This document shows, in pieces, positions 9,277-16,755 of a stretch of 64,000 nucleotides of DNA (positions are counted from its first letter, which is position 1; every line of letters starts with the position of its first letter). Below the pieces are notes generated by a model. That model had not been told where the DNA came from and ran no database searches. It saw nothing but the letters and a program-made list of their open reading frames with translations. The position numbers and the translations under genes are program-made. This stretch comes from CAWFSE01 sp963697565 (lineage in GTDB: Bacteria; Actinomycetota; Actinomycetes; CAVWCF01): the NCBI GenBank assembly GCA_963697565.1, contig CAVOOM010000006.1, positions 186,001-250,000 on the forward strand, written 5' to 3'.

Positions 9277-9899
9277 CGGGGGTCAGCCCCGCCGATCGGG
9301 CCACCGCGCCGGCGTCACCGCACACCGCGAGCCAGTTGGCGAGCAGCCGGTGGCCGCCCTCGGTGAGCACCGACTCGGGGTGGAACTGCACCGCCTCGAC
9401 CGGTCGGGAGCGGTGCCGTACGGCCATCACCACGTCGGTGTCGGTCACACCCGTGACCTCGAGCACGTCCGGCACGGTCGCCGGGTCGAGGGCCAGCGAG
9501 TGGTAGCGCGTGGCGGTGAACGGGTCGGGGAGGCCGGCGAGGACACCGGTCGCCGCCGTGGTGGACCTGTGAGGTCTTGCCGTGCAGCAGCTCCGGCGCC
9601 CGGCCGACCACCCCTCCGTACGCGACCGCGATCGCCTGCAGGCCGAGGCAGACGCCGAAGACCGGCGGTGGCCCTGGCTCTGCGTCGAGCGCGCGGACCA
9701 GGTCGACGCAGATCCCGGCCTGCTCGGGGACGCCCGGCCCGGGTGACAGCAGGATCCCGTCGTACCCGCCGCTCAGCGCCTCGGCCACGGAGACCTGGTC
9801 GTTGCGACGCACCTCGACCTCCGCGCCGAGCTGGGCGAGGTACTGCACGAGGTTGAAGACGAACGAGTCGTAGTTGTCGACGACGAGGATGCGGGTCAC
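9251..9899 (-). CDS. pabA: Glutamine amidotransferase component II (aminodeoxychorismate/anthranilate synthase), frameshifted
   Basis: The N-terminal part reads TRILVVDNYDSFVFNLVQYL and contains the class I amidotransferase nucleophile C84 in FGVCLGLQAIA. The frame breaks near 9553-9560. The continuation GVLAGLPDPFTATRYHSLAL then leads to the catalytic His/Glu pair in QFHPES. The total span is one base longer than a multiple of three, consistent with one inserted base. GTG 9899 has a GAGAGG ribosome site. A GTG at 9917 would overlap the likely sortase stop (GTGA) and is an alternative. The protein supplies ammonia to a chorismate-using partner for folate or tryptophan synthesis. It is convergent with pknB, the usual actinobacterial location. 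Confidence 0.88.
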
Positions 9900-9913
9900 G
9901 GGGCGCCTCTCGG

Positions 9914-10875
9914 TCACGGGGAGGCGAAGACTGCGGCACGGTGGCGGACCCTGCGTCGTCGACGGTCACGTCGGTGAAGGGCAGCAGCGGCTCCAGCCAG
10001 GGGAAGACCACCGTGAACAGCAGCAGCACGATCCCGGCGATCAGCACCAACGCGATGAGCAGCCGCACCGGGGTCGGCCCAGGCAGGTGCCGCCAGATCC
10101 ATCCGTACACGTCAGCCCCCGTGGCCGCGGGGGTGATCCCCGCGGGAGCCCCGGCGGACTTGGGCTGGGACTTGACCAGCGAACCGAACCAGATCAGGCG
10201 TTGGGTCGAGGCCCAACGGGGGTGGCAGGTGGTCAGGGTGATGCGCGCCTGGTCGGGGGCGGCCCCCGGCTGACCCGGCACGGGAAGCAGGACCTCGCTC
10301 TGGTTCGGACTGACGATCTGCGAGCTCTGCATGCGATACGTGTACCAGGTCTTCTTCGTCTCGATGACCACCAGGTCGCCCTTGCGCAGCGTGTCGAGGT
10401 CGCGGAACGGCTCGCCGTTGGTCGCGCGGTGCCCGGCGACCGCGAAGTTGCCGATCTCGCCCGGCATCGCCGTCTTCCGGTAGTGGCCGAGGCCCTTGTT
10501 GAGGTCGGAGTCGCGCACCCCCTGGACGATCGGTCGGTACCAGCCTTCCCCGAGCCGCGGGATGTGCATGAAGGCGAAGGCCCCGGCTGGGACGGGCGGC
10601 GGGGCGGGCGGCGGCGGAGGTGGCGGAGGGGGTGGAGGGGGTGGCGAGGGCGTGGGCAGGATCAGCGGTTGGCCGGGGGGGATGCGCTCTGGCTCCGGGT
10701 TCGAGTCGCCTTCGGCCGCCCACTGCGCCCGCAGGTCCGAGGTGGCGGACTCGGTCGCCGCGCTGGCCTGCAGATTGGTCCAAGCCAGCTGGTAGACGCA
10801 GAACAGCACAACGACCACACCGAGGGTCACCAGCACCTCGCCGGCGCCGATGCTGAGCTTGGCTCGCCGATCCAA
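9914..10875 (-). CDS. Class E sortase with polyproline linker (3' end probably frameshifted)
   Basis: About 320 aa. An N-terminal membrane segment (about 12-33) is followed by a low-complexity region with an uninterrupted run of 13 prolines near residues 78-90. The sortase domain then carries the catalytic H148 (AGHRATNGEPF), C216 (TLTTCHPRW) and R225 (RLIWFG). A second membrane segment lies at about 270-292. Read literally, the frame runs on through pabA to 9445, which is implausible. A one-base correction near 9930-9960 gives a stop at 9914-9916 that overlaps the pabA GTG. The start codon appears to be TTG at 10875, three bases after the upstream sortase stop; it is uncertain. Class E sortases anchor LAXTG-type proteins to the wall. 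No such substrate is seen in this window. Confidence 0.85.
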
Positions 10876-10878
10876 CGG

Positions 10879-11571
10879 TCAGGCCCCGGCGCCGGCGAGG
10901 GCTGGGGGCAGCCCGGCTGCCTTCGGCTGGGTGTCGCTCAGCGAGCCGTACCAGATCAGCCGCTCGGTCGACGCCCACCGCGGGTTGCACGTGGTCAGCG
11001 TGATCAGCGGCTCGGTGGCCGACACCCCCGGCGAGCGCGGCACCGGCAGCAGCACGTCGGTCTGCGTCGGCTTGACGATCTCCGAGCGGCTCATCGTGTA
11101 CGTGTACCAGGTGTCCGCGGTCTCGATGACGACGGCGTCGCCGGCGCGGAGCTTGTCCAGGTCGCGGAACGGCTCGCCGTTGGTGGCGCGGTGGCCGGCC
11201 AGGGCGAAGTTGCCGACGGCGCCAGGCATCACGGTGGTCGGGTAGTGGCCCACGCCCTTGGCCAGATCGGCGGGGGTGACGCCCTCGACGACCGGCTTGA
11301 CGAAGCCCGGGGCCAGCCGCGGGATGTGGATGAACGCGAAGGCGTTGGACGGCGTCACCGGGGCCGGCGCCGGGGCCGGCTCGGGTGCGGGGGCGGGCTC
11401 CGGTGAGGTGGCCACCCAGGCCTCACGCAGGTCGTCGCCGGTGGCCGCGGTGGCGGCGTTGGCCTCGACGTTGGTCCAGACCAGCTGGTAGACGCAGAAC
11501 AGCAGAAGCACCAGGCCCAGGGTGATCATCCCCTCGCCGGTGCCGCGGATCGCGGTGCGCAGGCCGTGCAT
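10879..11571 (-). CDS. Class E sortase
   Basis: 230 aa, ATG 11571 after GGGGGAGCG. One N-terminal membrane segment (about 14-33) is followed by an Ala/Pro-repeat linker (PAPEPAPAPAP). The sortase domain has H127 (AGHRATNGEPF), C195 (TLTTCNPRW) and R204 (RLIWYG). It shares whole blocks with the downstream sortase (VYQLxWTN, IPRL, GHRATNGEPFRDLD, WYTYxM), so the two are tandem paralogues. Unlike the other copy it has no C-terminal membrane segment. Tandem class E sortases next to pknB and crgA are a known actinobacterial arrangement (SrtE1/SrtE2 in Streptomyces, important there for aerial development). Confidence 0.92.
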   Translation of the reverse strand: MHGLRTAIRGTGEGMITLGLVLLLFCVYQLVWTNVEANAATAATGDDLREAWVATSPEPAPAPEPAPAPAPVTPSNAFAFIHIPRLAPGFVKPVVEGVTPADLAKGVGHYPTTVMPGAVGNFALAGHRATNGEPFRDLDKLRAGDAVVIETADTWYTYTMSRSEIVKPTQTDVLLPVPRSPGVSATEPLITLTTCNPRWASTERLIWYGSLSDTQPKAAGLPPALAGAGA

Positions 11572-11584
11572 CAGCGCTCCCCCA

Positions 11585-12340
11585 TCAGCCTTGGCCCCCG
11601 ACCGGGCGCGCGTAGGCGAGGTCGAGCGAGCCTGCGTACGCGGGCACCTTCGCCTCCTGCTCCTGGCGGACCTCGTAGCCGAGGCCGACCGTGTCGACCC
11701 ACTCACGGTAGATCACCACGCCCGGCGCCCGGTTCAGGGCCGCCCGGAGCGCGGCGGGGTCGCCGATCGCGGTCACCGAGTAGGGCGGGGAGTAGACCCG
11801 GCCCTGCAAGATCAGCGTGTTGCCGACGCAGCGGACCGCGCTGGTCGAGATCACCCGCTGGTCCATCAAGCTCATCGCCGTCGCCCCGCCCTCCCAGAGG
11901 GCGTTCACCACCGCCTGGACGTCCTGCTGGTGGACCACTAGGTCGTCGGGGCGGATGCCCTCGGGCAGCGGGGCCCCGGGCTCCCGGCGCGGAGCGTCGT
12001 CCAGGACGACCATCAGGCCACGGCCCGCGGCGGCGTCCAGGCCGGCGGCCGGGGCGAGCGCGTCTCCGGCGCCCAGGGCCTGGGCCACCCGCGCGTCACC
12101 GGCGGCGGCCCGCTCGCTAAGGGCGGCCACCTCGGAGCGCACGGAGTCCAGCGCGGCGGTGCGCTCCTCCACGCGACTCTGCTCGGCGCGGACCAGGTCG
12201 ACCAGCCGCCCCTGGCGGTCGGCCCGCAGGTCCGCGCCGCCCGCGCTGACCGCACTCACGGTGAGCAGCGCGGCGACGCCCGCGACGGCCAGCCCGAGGG
12301 CGGCCCGGCGCGAGGCGGCGGAACGGAGGCGGGGGGGCAT
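11585..12340 (-). CDS. DUF881-family membrane protein
   Basis: 251 aa, ATG 12340 after AAGGAGC. Residues about 12-35 are a membrane segment or signal anchor. A coiled-coil-like Arg/Glu/Ala-rich stretch (about 50-85) precedes the DUF881 core, with GLMVVLDDAP, DLVVHQQDVQAVVNALW, GATAMSLMDQRVI, SAVRCVGNTLILQGR and YSPPYSVTAIGDP. The family is widespread in Gram-positive bacteria next to division genes. Its biochemical role is not established. It is the first gene of the DUF881-sortase-sortase-pabA run, with gaps of a few bases, so co-expression with the sortases is likely. Confidence 0.9.
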   Translation of the reverse strand: MPPRLRSAASRRAALGLAVAGVAALLTVSAVSAGGADLRADRQGRLVDLVRAEQSRVEERTAALDSVRSEVAALSERAAAGDARVAQALGAGDALAPAAGLDAAAGRGLMVVLDDAPRREPGAPLPEGIRPDDLVVHQQDVQAVVNALWEGGATAMSLMDQRVISTSAVRCVGNTLILQGRVYSPPYSVTAIGDPAALRAALNRAPGVVIYREWVDTVGLGYEVRQEQEAKVPAYAGSLDLAYARPVGGQG

Positions 12341-12457
12341 GCGGGCTGGGCTCCTTGCTCGTCGGCCGGGGCGTTTCGGCCCTGGGGCCTCGGTGGCTAC
12401 GCTAAACCGACGCGCGCGCCACCGCGTACGTTCCCACCGCCCCAGGAAGCGACCGCC

Positions 12458-12706
12458 GTGCCCAAGTCCCGGATCCGCCGCAAGACCGCCTACACCCCGC
12501 CGCCAGCGCCGGGCGGCCCGGATGTCCCCAAGCGGTGGATCGCGCCGCTGATGCTCGCGATGTTCCTCATCGGGCTGGTCTACATCGTCGTGTACTACCT
12601 GGCCGGGTCGAACATCCCGTTCATGGAGAGCCTCGGCAACTGGAACATCCTGGTCGGCTTCGCCTTCATCGGCGTCGGCTTCGGGCTGGCCACGCGCTGG
12701 AAGTGA
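12458..12706 (+). CDS. crgA: CrgA cell-division protein
   Basis: 82 aa, GTG start at 12458 after CAGGAAG. A basic cytoplasmic N-terminus (MPKSRIRRKTAYTPPP) is followed by two membrane segments (about 28-50 and 62-78, the second being ILVGFAFIGVGFGLATRW). This is the exact layout of CrgA, an actinobacterial protein that recruits or stabilises divisome components and restrains FtsZ-ring assembly. It is divergent from the DUF881/sortase operon. Confidence 0.95.
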   Translation: MPKSRIRRKTAYTPPPAPGGPDVPKRWIAPLMLAMFLIGLVYIVVYYLAGSNIPFMESLGNWNILVGFAFIGVGFGLATRWK

Positions 12707-12732
12707 CCCACCGGGTTACACGCCTGTGATTC

Positions 12733-12762
12733 GTCCCCACTGGGGACAACACTTGTGGACAA
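12733..12762. promoter_or_regulatory. Pair of DnaA-box-like sequences in the crgA/thiolase intergenic region
   Basis: The minus strand carries a perfect actinobacterial DnaA box, TTGTCCACA, at 12754-12762, and a one-mismatch TTGTCCCCA at 12741-12749. The latter is one arm of a short palindrome (GTCCCCA C TGGGGAC, 12733-12747). The site lies about 16 kb from oriC between convergent genes, so the palindrome could equally be a weak terminator. Confidence 0.45.
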
Positions 12763-12777
12763 CCCCGCTGGGGGACG

Positions 12778-13923
12778 TCAGAGCAGCTCGAACACCGTCG
12801 CGTTGGCCATCCCGCCGCCCTCGCACATGGTCTGCAGGCCGTAGCGCAGGCCGTCGCGGCGCATCCGGTGCACCAGCGTGGTGGTGAGCCGGGCCCCGGA
12901 GCCACCGAGCGGGTGGCCGAGCGCGATCGCGCCGCCCTGCGGGTTCAGCCGGGCCGGGTCGGCGCCGGTCTCGGCCAGCCAGGCCATCGGCACCGACGCG
13001 AACGCCTCGTTCACCTCGTACGCGCCGAAGTCGCCGATCGCCAGCCCGGAGCGCGCGAGCGCCTTCTGGGTGGCCGGGATCGGGCCGGTGAGCATGATCA
13101 CCGGGTCGTCGCCGGCGACCACGGTGGTGTGCACGCGGGCGATCGGGGTGAGCCCGAGCTCGGCGGCCTTCTCCGAGGTGGTCATCAGCAGGGCCGCGGC
13201 TCCGTCGGAGATCTGCGAGGAGGTGCCGGCGGTGATGACGCCGTCCTCCTGGAAGGGCGTCTTCAGCCCGGCCATGCCCTCGGCGGTGCCCCCGCGCCGG
13301 ATCCCCTCGTCGAGGGCGACGACCGTCCCGTCCTCAAGCGTCACCGGCGCGATCTCGGCCTCGAACAGCCCGGCGTCCTGCGCCGCGGCCGCCCGGGCGT
13401 GCGACTCCAGGCCGAACGCGTCGATCGCCTGCCGGGTGAGCCCCCACTTGGCGGCGATCATCTCGGCGCCGACCCCCTGGTTGAAGATCGTCCCGTTGTA
13501 GCGGGCCAGCACCCGCGGTCCCCACGGCAGGCCGCCGGCGGCCGACGAGCCCATGGCGACCCGGGTCATCGACTCGACGCCACCGGCCACGACAACGTCG
13601 TACTGCCCGGCGACCAGGCCCGCGGCGGCGAACGCCAGCGCCTGCTGGCTCGACCCGCACTGGCGGTCGATCGTCGTGCCGGGGACCGACTCCGGCCACC
13701 CGGCTGCGAGCACGGCGCTGCGGCCGACGTTGAACGACTGGTCTCCCACCTGCGAGACGCAGCCCCAGAGCACGTCATCGACGAGGGCGGGGTCGACGCC
13801 CGAGCGCTCGGCCAGCGCCTGCAGGACGTGGCCGGAGAGGTCGACCGGGTGCACGGAGGACAGCGCGCCCCCTCGCTTCCCGACGGGGGTGCGGACGGCT
13901 TCGACGATGACGGCATCGCGCAT
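12778..13923 (-). CDS. Acetyl-CoA C-acyltransferase (thiolase)
   Basis: 381 aa, ATG 13923 after a CAGGAGG site. This is a full-length thiolase with the nucleophilic C89 (DRQCGSSQQALAFA), the active-site H337 (GGAIALGHPLGGSGAR) and the proton-donor C367 (MCEGGGMANA), plus the NEAF motif (EVNEAFASV). It cleaves 3-ketoacyl-CoA in fatty-acid degradation or condenses acetyl-CoA. Cytoplasmic. It is a stand-alone gene convergent with crgA. A related thiolase near crgA is not part of the canonical cell-wall cluster, so its role is metabolic, and the chain-length preference cannot be read from sequence. Confidence 0.92.
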   Translation of the reverse strand: MRDAVIVEAVRTPVGKRGGALSSVHPVDLSGHVLQALAERSGVDPALVDDVLWGCVSQVGDQSFNVGRSAVLAAGWPESVPGTTIDRQCGSSQQALAFAAAGLVAGQYDVVVAGGVESMTRVAMGSSAAGGLPWGPRVLARYNGTIFNQGVGAEMIAAKWGLTRQAIDAFGLESHARAAAAQDAGLFEAEIAPVTLEDGTVVALDEGIRRGGTAEGMAGLKTPFQEDGVITAGTSSQISDGAAALLMTTSEKAAELGLTPIARVHTTVVAGDDPVIMLTGPIPATQKALARSGLAIGDFGAYEVNEAFASVPMAWLAETGADPARLNPQGGAIALGHPLGGSGARLTTTLVHRMRRDGLRYGLQTMCEGGGMANATVFELL

Positions 13924-13945
13924 GGCGGCCTCCTGGGGTGCGGGG

Positions 13946-14932
13946 TTACTGACGGGTAGCCTCGCCGACCATCGTAGGCGCGGCGGAGGCCGTCCGGCCG
14001 CCTGGGGAGCCCAGCAGCGCGCTCTGCAGCGCGCTGGTCCGCGCCTGCGCGGCGACCAGGCAGACCGCCACCACCGCGAGCACCGCGACGCCGAACGCCA
14101 CGTTGCGGTACGCCCGCGGGGCGAAGGCAAGCGCGGCGGTCAGGATCAGGCCCGCGACCAGCCCGCCGACGTGGGCGCGCCAGTCGATGTTGGGGATCAC
14201 GAAGCCCAGCACCAGGTTGAGGCCGATGAGGGCGAGGACCTCCGTGGCCTGCCGGCCCATCCGCCGCTGGATGACCAGCACCGCCCCGAACAGCCCGAAG
14301 ATCGCCCCCGAGGCCCCCACCGACAGCGTCCGCGGGTCGTTGAAGACGTACGACGCGGTGGCGCCGGCGAAGCCGCAGGCGAGGTAGAGCACCAGGTAGC
14401 GCAGCCGGCCGGCGACCGACTCGATCATGGGGCCGACCAGCCAGAGCGCCCACACGTTGAACAGCAGGTGGAAGACGCTGCCGTGGACGAACATCGCGGT
14501 GACGAGCCGGTACCACTCGCCGTCGGCCACGCCCAGCACCTGGGGGGCGCCGTTGGCGTCCAGCCCGACGGCGAGGCCGACCACGCCGAACGTCTGCTTC
14601 ACGTCCGCGCCGCCGCTGAGCCCCAGCACGTAGTCCAGGATGAAGACCGCGACGTTGATCCCGATCAGGGCCATCGTGACCGGCGCCCCGCGCCCCTGGA
14701 GCCGGGCCCCGAGCACCGAGCGGGGGGCCCGCTGGGTGGCCGCCCCCTCGCGTACGCACTCGGGGCACTGGAAGCCGACCGCCGCGCTGGTCATGCAGTC
14801 GGGGCAGATCGGCCGCTCGCAGCGGGCGCACCGGATCCAGGTCTCCCGGTCTGGGTGCCGGTAGCAGCGCGGCGCCTCGACGGCCCGTTGGCCGGGCGGG
14901 GCAGCCGGCGGCTCGGGGGGCGGCTCGGACAC
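13946..14932 (-). CDS. Rhomboid intramembrane serine protease with N-terminal zinc-finger
   Basis: 328 aa, GTG start at 14932, eight bases after the cyclophilin stop. Residues 23-60 hold a B-box-like cysteine/histidine cluster (CYRHPD, CARCERPICPDC, CPEC). The rhomboid core of six or seven membrane segments keeps the catalytic S208 (GASGAIFG), H254 (DWRAHVGGLVAG) and the HLLFNVWAL motif. It cleaves membrane-embedded substrates; the physiological target is unknown. The C-terminus is a short hydrophilic tail. The cyclophilin-rhomboid pair next to crgA is conserved in actinomycetes. Confidence 0.93.
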   Translation of the reverse strand: MSEPPPEPPAAPPGQRAVEAPRCYRHPDRETWIRCARCERPICPDCMTSAAVGFQCPECVREGAATQRAPRSVLGARLQGRGAPVTMALIGINVAVFILDYVLGLSGGADVKQTFGVVGLAVGLDANGAPQVLGVADGEWYRLVTAMFVHGSVFHLLFNVWALWLVGPMIESVAGRLRYLVLYLACGFAGATASYVFNDPRTLSVGASGAIFGLFGAVLVIQRRMGRQATEVLALIGLNLVLGFVIPNIDWRAHVGGLVAGLILTAALAFAPRAYRNVAFGVAVLAVVAVCLVAAQARTSALQSALLGSPGGRTASAAPTMVGEATRQ

Positions 14933-14939
14933 GGGTCGG

Positions 14940-15470
14940 TCAGGCCTCGACGCGCTCGATGCTGACCGAGTCGATCCGGACCTCGGTGCGCGGCCGGTCG
15001 CGGCCGTCGACCGCGGTGGTGCTGATGGCGTGCACGACCTGGCGGCTGGGCTCGTCGGCCACCTCGCCGAAGATCGTGTGCCGCATCGTCAGGTGCGGCG
15101 TGGGGCCGACCGTGATGAAGAACTGCGAGCCGTTGGTGCCCGGCCCGGCGTTGGCCATCGCCAGCAGGAACGGCCGGTCGAAGGCCAGCTCGGGGTGGAA
15201 CTCGTCGGCGAAGCGGTATCCCGGGCCTCCGGTGCCGGTGCCCAGCGGGTCGCCGCCCTGGATCATGAAGCCGTCGATGACGCGGTGGAACACGGTGCCG
15301 TCGTACAGCCGGGCCGTGGTCTGCTGGCCGGTGCGCGGGTCGACCCACTCGCGCGCGCCATCGGCGAGCTCGGTGAAGTTGCGCACGGTCTTCGGCGCGT
15401 GGTTCGGGAAGAGCTCAAGGCGGATATCGCCGGCGGTGGTGTGCAGGGTCGCGTAGAGGCGCTCGGCCAC
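14940..15470 (-). CDS. ppiA: Cyclophilin-type peptidyl-prolyl cis-trans isomerase
   Basis: 176 aa, GTG start at 15470 after CTGAGGAC. The cyclophilin fold is covered end to end: LFPNHAPKTVRNFTELA, the catalytic Arg in VFHRVIDGFMIQGGDP, GTGTGGPGYRF, LAMANAGPGTNGSQFFI and HTIFGEV. There is no signal peptide, so it is cytoplasmic. It accelerates prolyl isomerisation during folding. It is probably co-transcribed with the rhomboid gene, whose start is eight bases after this stop. Confidence 0.95.
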   Translation of the reverse strand: MAERLYATLHTTAGDIRLELFPNHAPKTVRNFTELADGAREWVDPRTGQQTTARLYDGTVFHRVIDGFMIQGGDPLGTGTGGPGYRFADEFHPELAFDRPFLLAMANAGPGTNGSQFFITVGPTPHLTMRHTIFGEVADEPSRQVVHAISTTAVDGRDRPRTEVRIDSVSIERVEA

Positions 15471-15663
15471 GTTAGTGTCCTCAGGTCAGGTCGGGGTCAG
15501 ATTCAGCGGTGGTGCGGCGCCGGCCGTCCCCCGGCGGCGGCGCTGCGCCCATCCTGCCACCGAGAGGCCCTACCGCCGCGCGCCGGGACCGGCCAGAGTG
15601 GGGGATGGCGCCCCAGCGCGCCGCGTGGGACGCACGCCGCGCCCCGACAGACCAGGAGGATCC

Positions 15664-16044
15664 ATGTCGAACACCGCAACCAACGGGACCGCCTCGGCGG
15701 TCGGCTCAGCCGTGCAGGACGTCGTCGAGGCCGTCAAGGAGGCCACCGCCCAGGCCCTGTCCGGCCCCGCCGCCGAGCAGGTCAAGGTCACCGTCACCGA
15801 GGCCATCGCCACCGGCTCCGAGGCGGCCAAGGAGGCCCTCGCCGGCGCCAAGGACGTCGCCGCCGCCGCACGCGAGGCGGCCAAGGAGACCGCCGCGAGC
15901 GCCCAGGACGAGATCGGCGAGGGGGCCAAGAAGAGCCACGGCCTGCTCAAGGGCGTCTTCATCGCCGGCGCGATCGCCGGCATCGGCATCGGCGTGGCCA
16001 AGCTGGCCGGCGGCCGCCGCCAGGACGACTGGACGCAGGCCTGA
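15664..16044 (+). CDS. Alanine-rich amphipathic helical protein with C-terminal membrane segment
   Basis: 126 aa from ATG 15664, which has an excellent AGGAGGA site. Residues 1 to about 90 are almost wholly Ala, Lys, Glu, Val and Thr in helix-favouring heptad-like order (VEAVKEATAQAL, GSEAAKEALAGAKD, AREAAKETAASAQ). This recalls phasin, YtxH or LEA-type proteins without matching any confidently. A short hydrophobic segment at about 100-116 (GVFIAGAIAGIGIGVAKLAG) is followed by GGRRQDDW. It is likely a membrane-tethered helical protein. Its stop lies right next to the oppositely oriented YdeI-like gene. Function unknown. Confidence 0.75.
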   Translation: MSNTATNGTASAVGSAVQDVVEAVKEATAQALSGPAAEQVKVTVTEAIATGSEAAKEALAGAKDVAAAAREAAKETAASAQDEIGEGAKKSHGLLKGVFIAGAIAGIGIGVAKLAGGRRQDDWTQA

Positions 16045-16045
16045 G

Positions 16046-16690
16046 CTAGCTCGGCCGCGTCCCCGGGGCCCCGGGCTGGCGGCCCTGCGCCGCCAGCCGG
16101 GCGGTCTCGGCGATTCGGCGCGCCCGGGTCTCTGGGCGCTTGGCCATCGCGATCCAGCCGAGGATCGCCTTGCGCGAGCCGCGCGTGAACGAGTCGAACC
16201 CGGCCTGGGCCCCCGGAGTCGCCGCCAGCGCCGCGGCGAGGTCATCGGGCACCTCACCGGCCTCGGCGGAGTCCAGGATCGACCAGGACCCATTGGCCTG
16301 CGCCGCCTCGATGGCGGCCAGCCCGGCCGGCTCCATCCGCCCGGCCGCGATCAGCCGCTCAACGCGCTCCTTGTTCGGGCGAGACCAGACGCTGCGCGGC
16401 TTGCGCGGGGTGTGCAGCAGGACCGAGCGGTCGGCGTCGTACTTGCGCACATGGCTGTCGATCCAGCCGAAGCAGAGCGCCTCCTCGATCGAGTCCTCGT
16501 ACGGGATCGTGGGCAGCCCGCTGGCCTTGGTGGACCCCACGAGCCAGCACCCCGTCGAGGTGGCGTGGTGCTGCTCTAGCCAGGTTCGCCACTCGGCGCG
16601 GTCGAGGACGTGGACGAGGGGCCGGCCGTCATGGCCGTGCCCCCGCACTCGGTCGGGGCCGTTCCACGGCTGGGTCGGTCGGCGAGACAC
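16046..16690 (-). CDS. YdeI/OmpD-associated family protein
   Basis: 214 aa from a GTG at 16690; an internal GTG about 14 codons later is possible. The core has WRTWLEQHHATSTGCWLV, YEDSIEEALCFGWIDS, PRKPRSVWSRPNKERVERLI and a C-terminal OmdA-like part (PDDLAAALAATPGAQAGFDS and RKAILGWIAMAKRPETRARR). These segments match the bacteriocin-protection YdeI/OmdA family. The molecular activity of the family is not established. It is cytoplasmic, with no membrane segment, and convergent with the alanine-rich helical protein. Confidence 0.85.
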   Translation of the reverse strand: MSRRPTQPWNGPDRVRGHGHDGRPLVHVLDRAEWRTWLEQHHATSTGCWLVGSTKASGLPTIPYEDSIEEALCFGWIDSHVRKYDADRSVLLHTPRKPRSVWSRPNKERVERLIAAGRMEPAGLAAIEAAQANGSWSILDSAEAGEVPDDLAAALAATPGAQAGFDSFTRGSRKAILGWIAMAKRPETRARRIAETARLAAQGRQPGAPGTRPS

Positions 16691-16755
16691 TCGTTCAGCC
16701 TAGGCAGACGCCCAGGCACCCGCACCCCCTGGCGACCGGCTTTCGCCGCCGCCGA

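Noticed and set aside
9445..9913. Extension of the proline-rich sortase through pabA to a stop at 9445
   Set aside because: It would overlap pabA by 450 bases in the same direction and produce Arg-rich nonsense. A one-base slip near 9945 gives a normal stop overlapping the pabA start.
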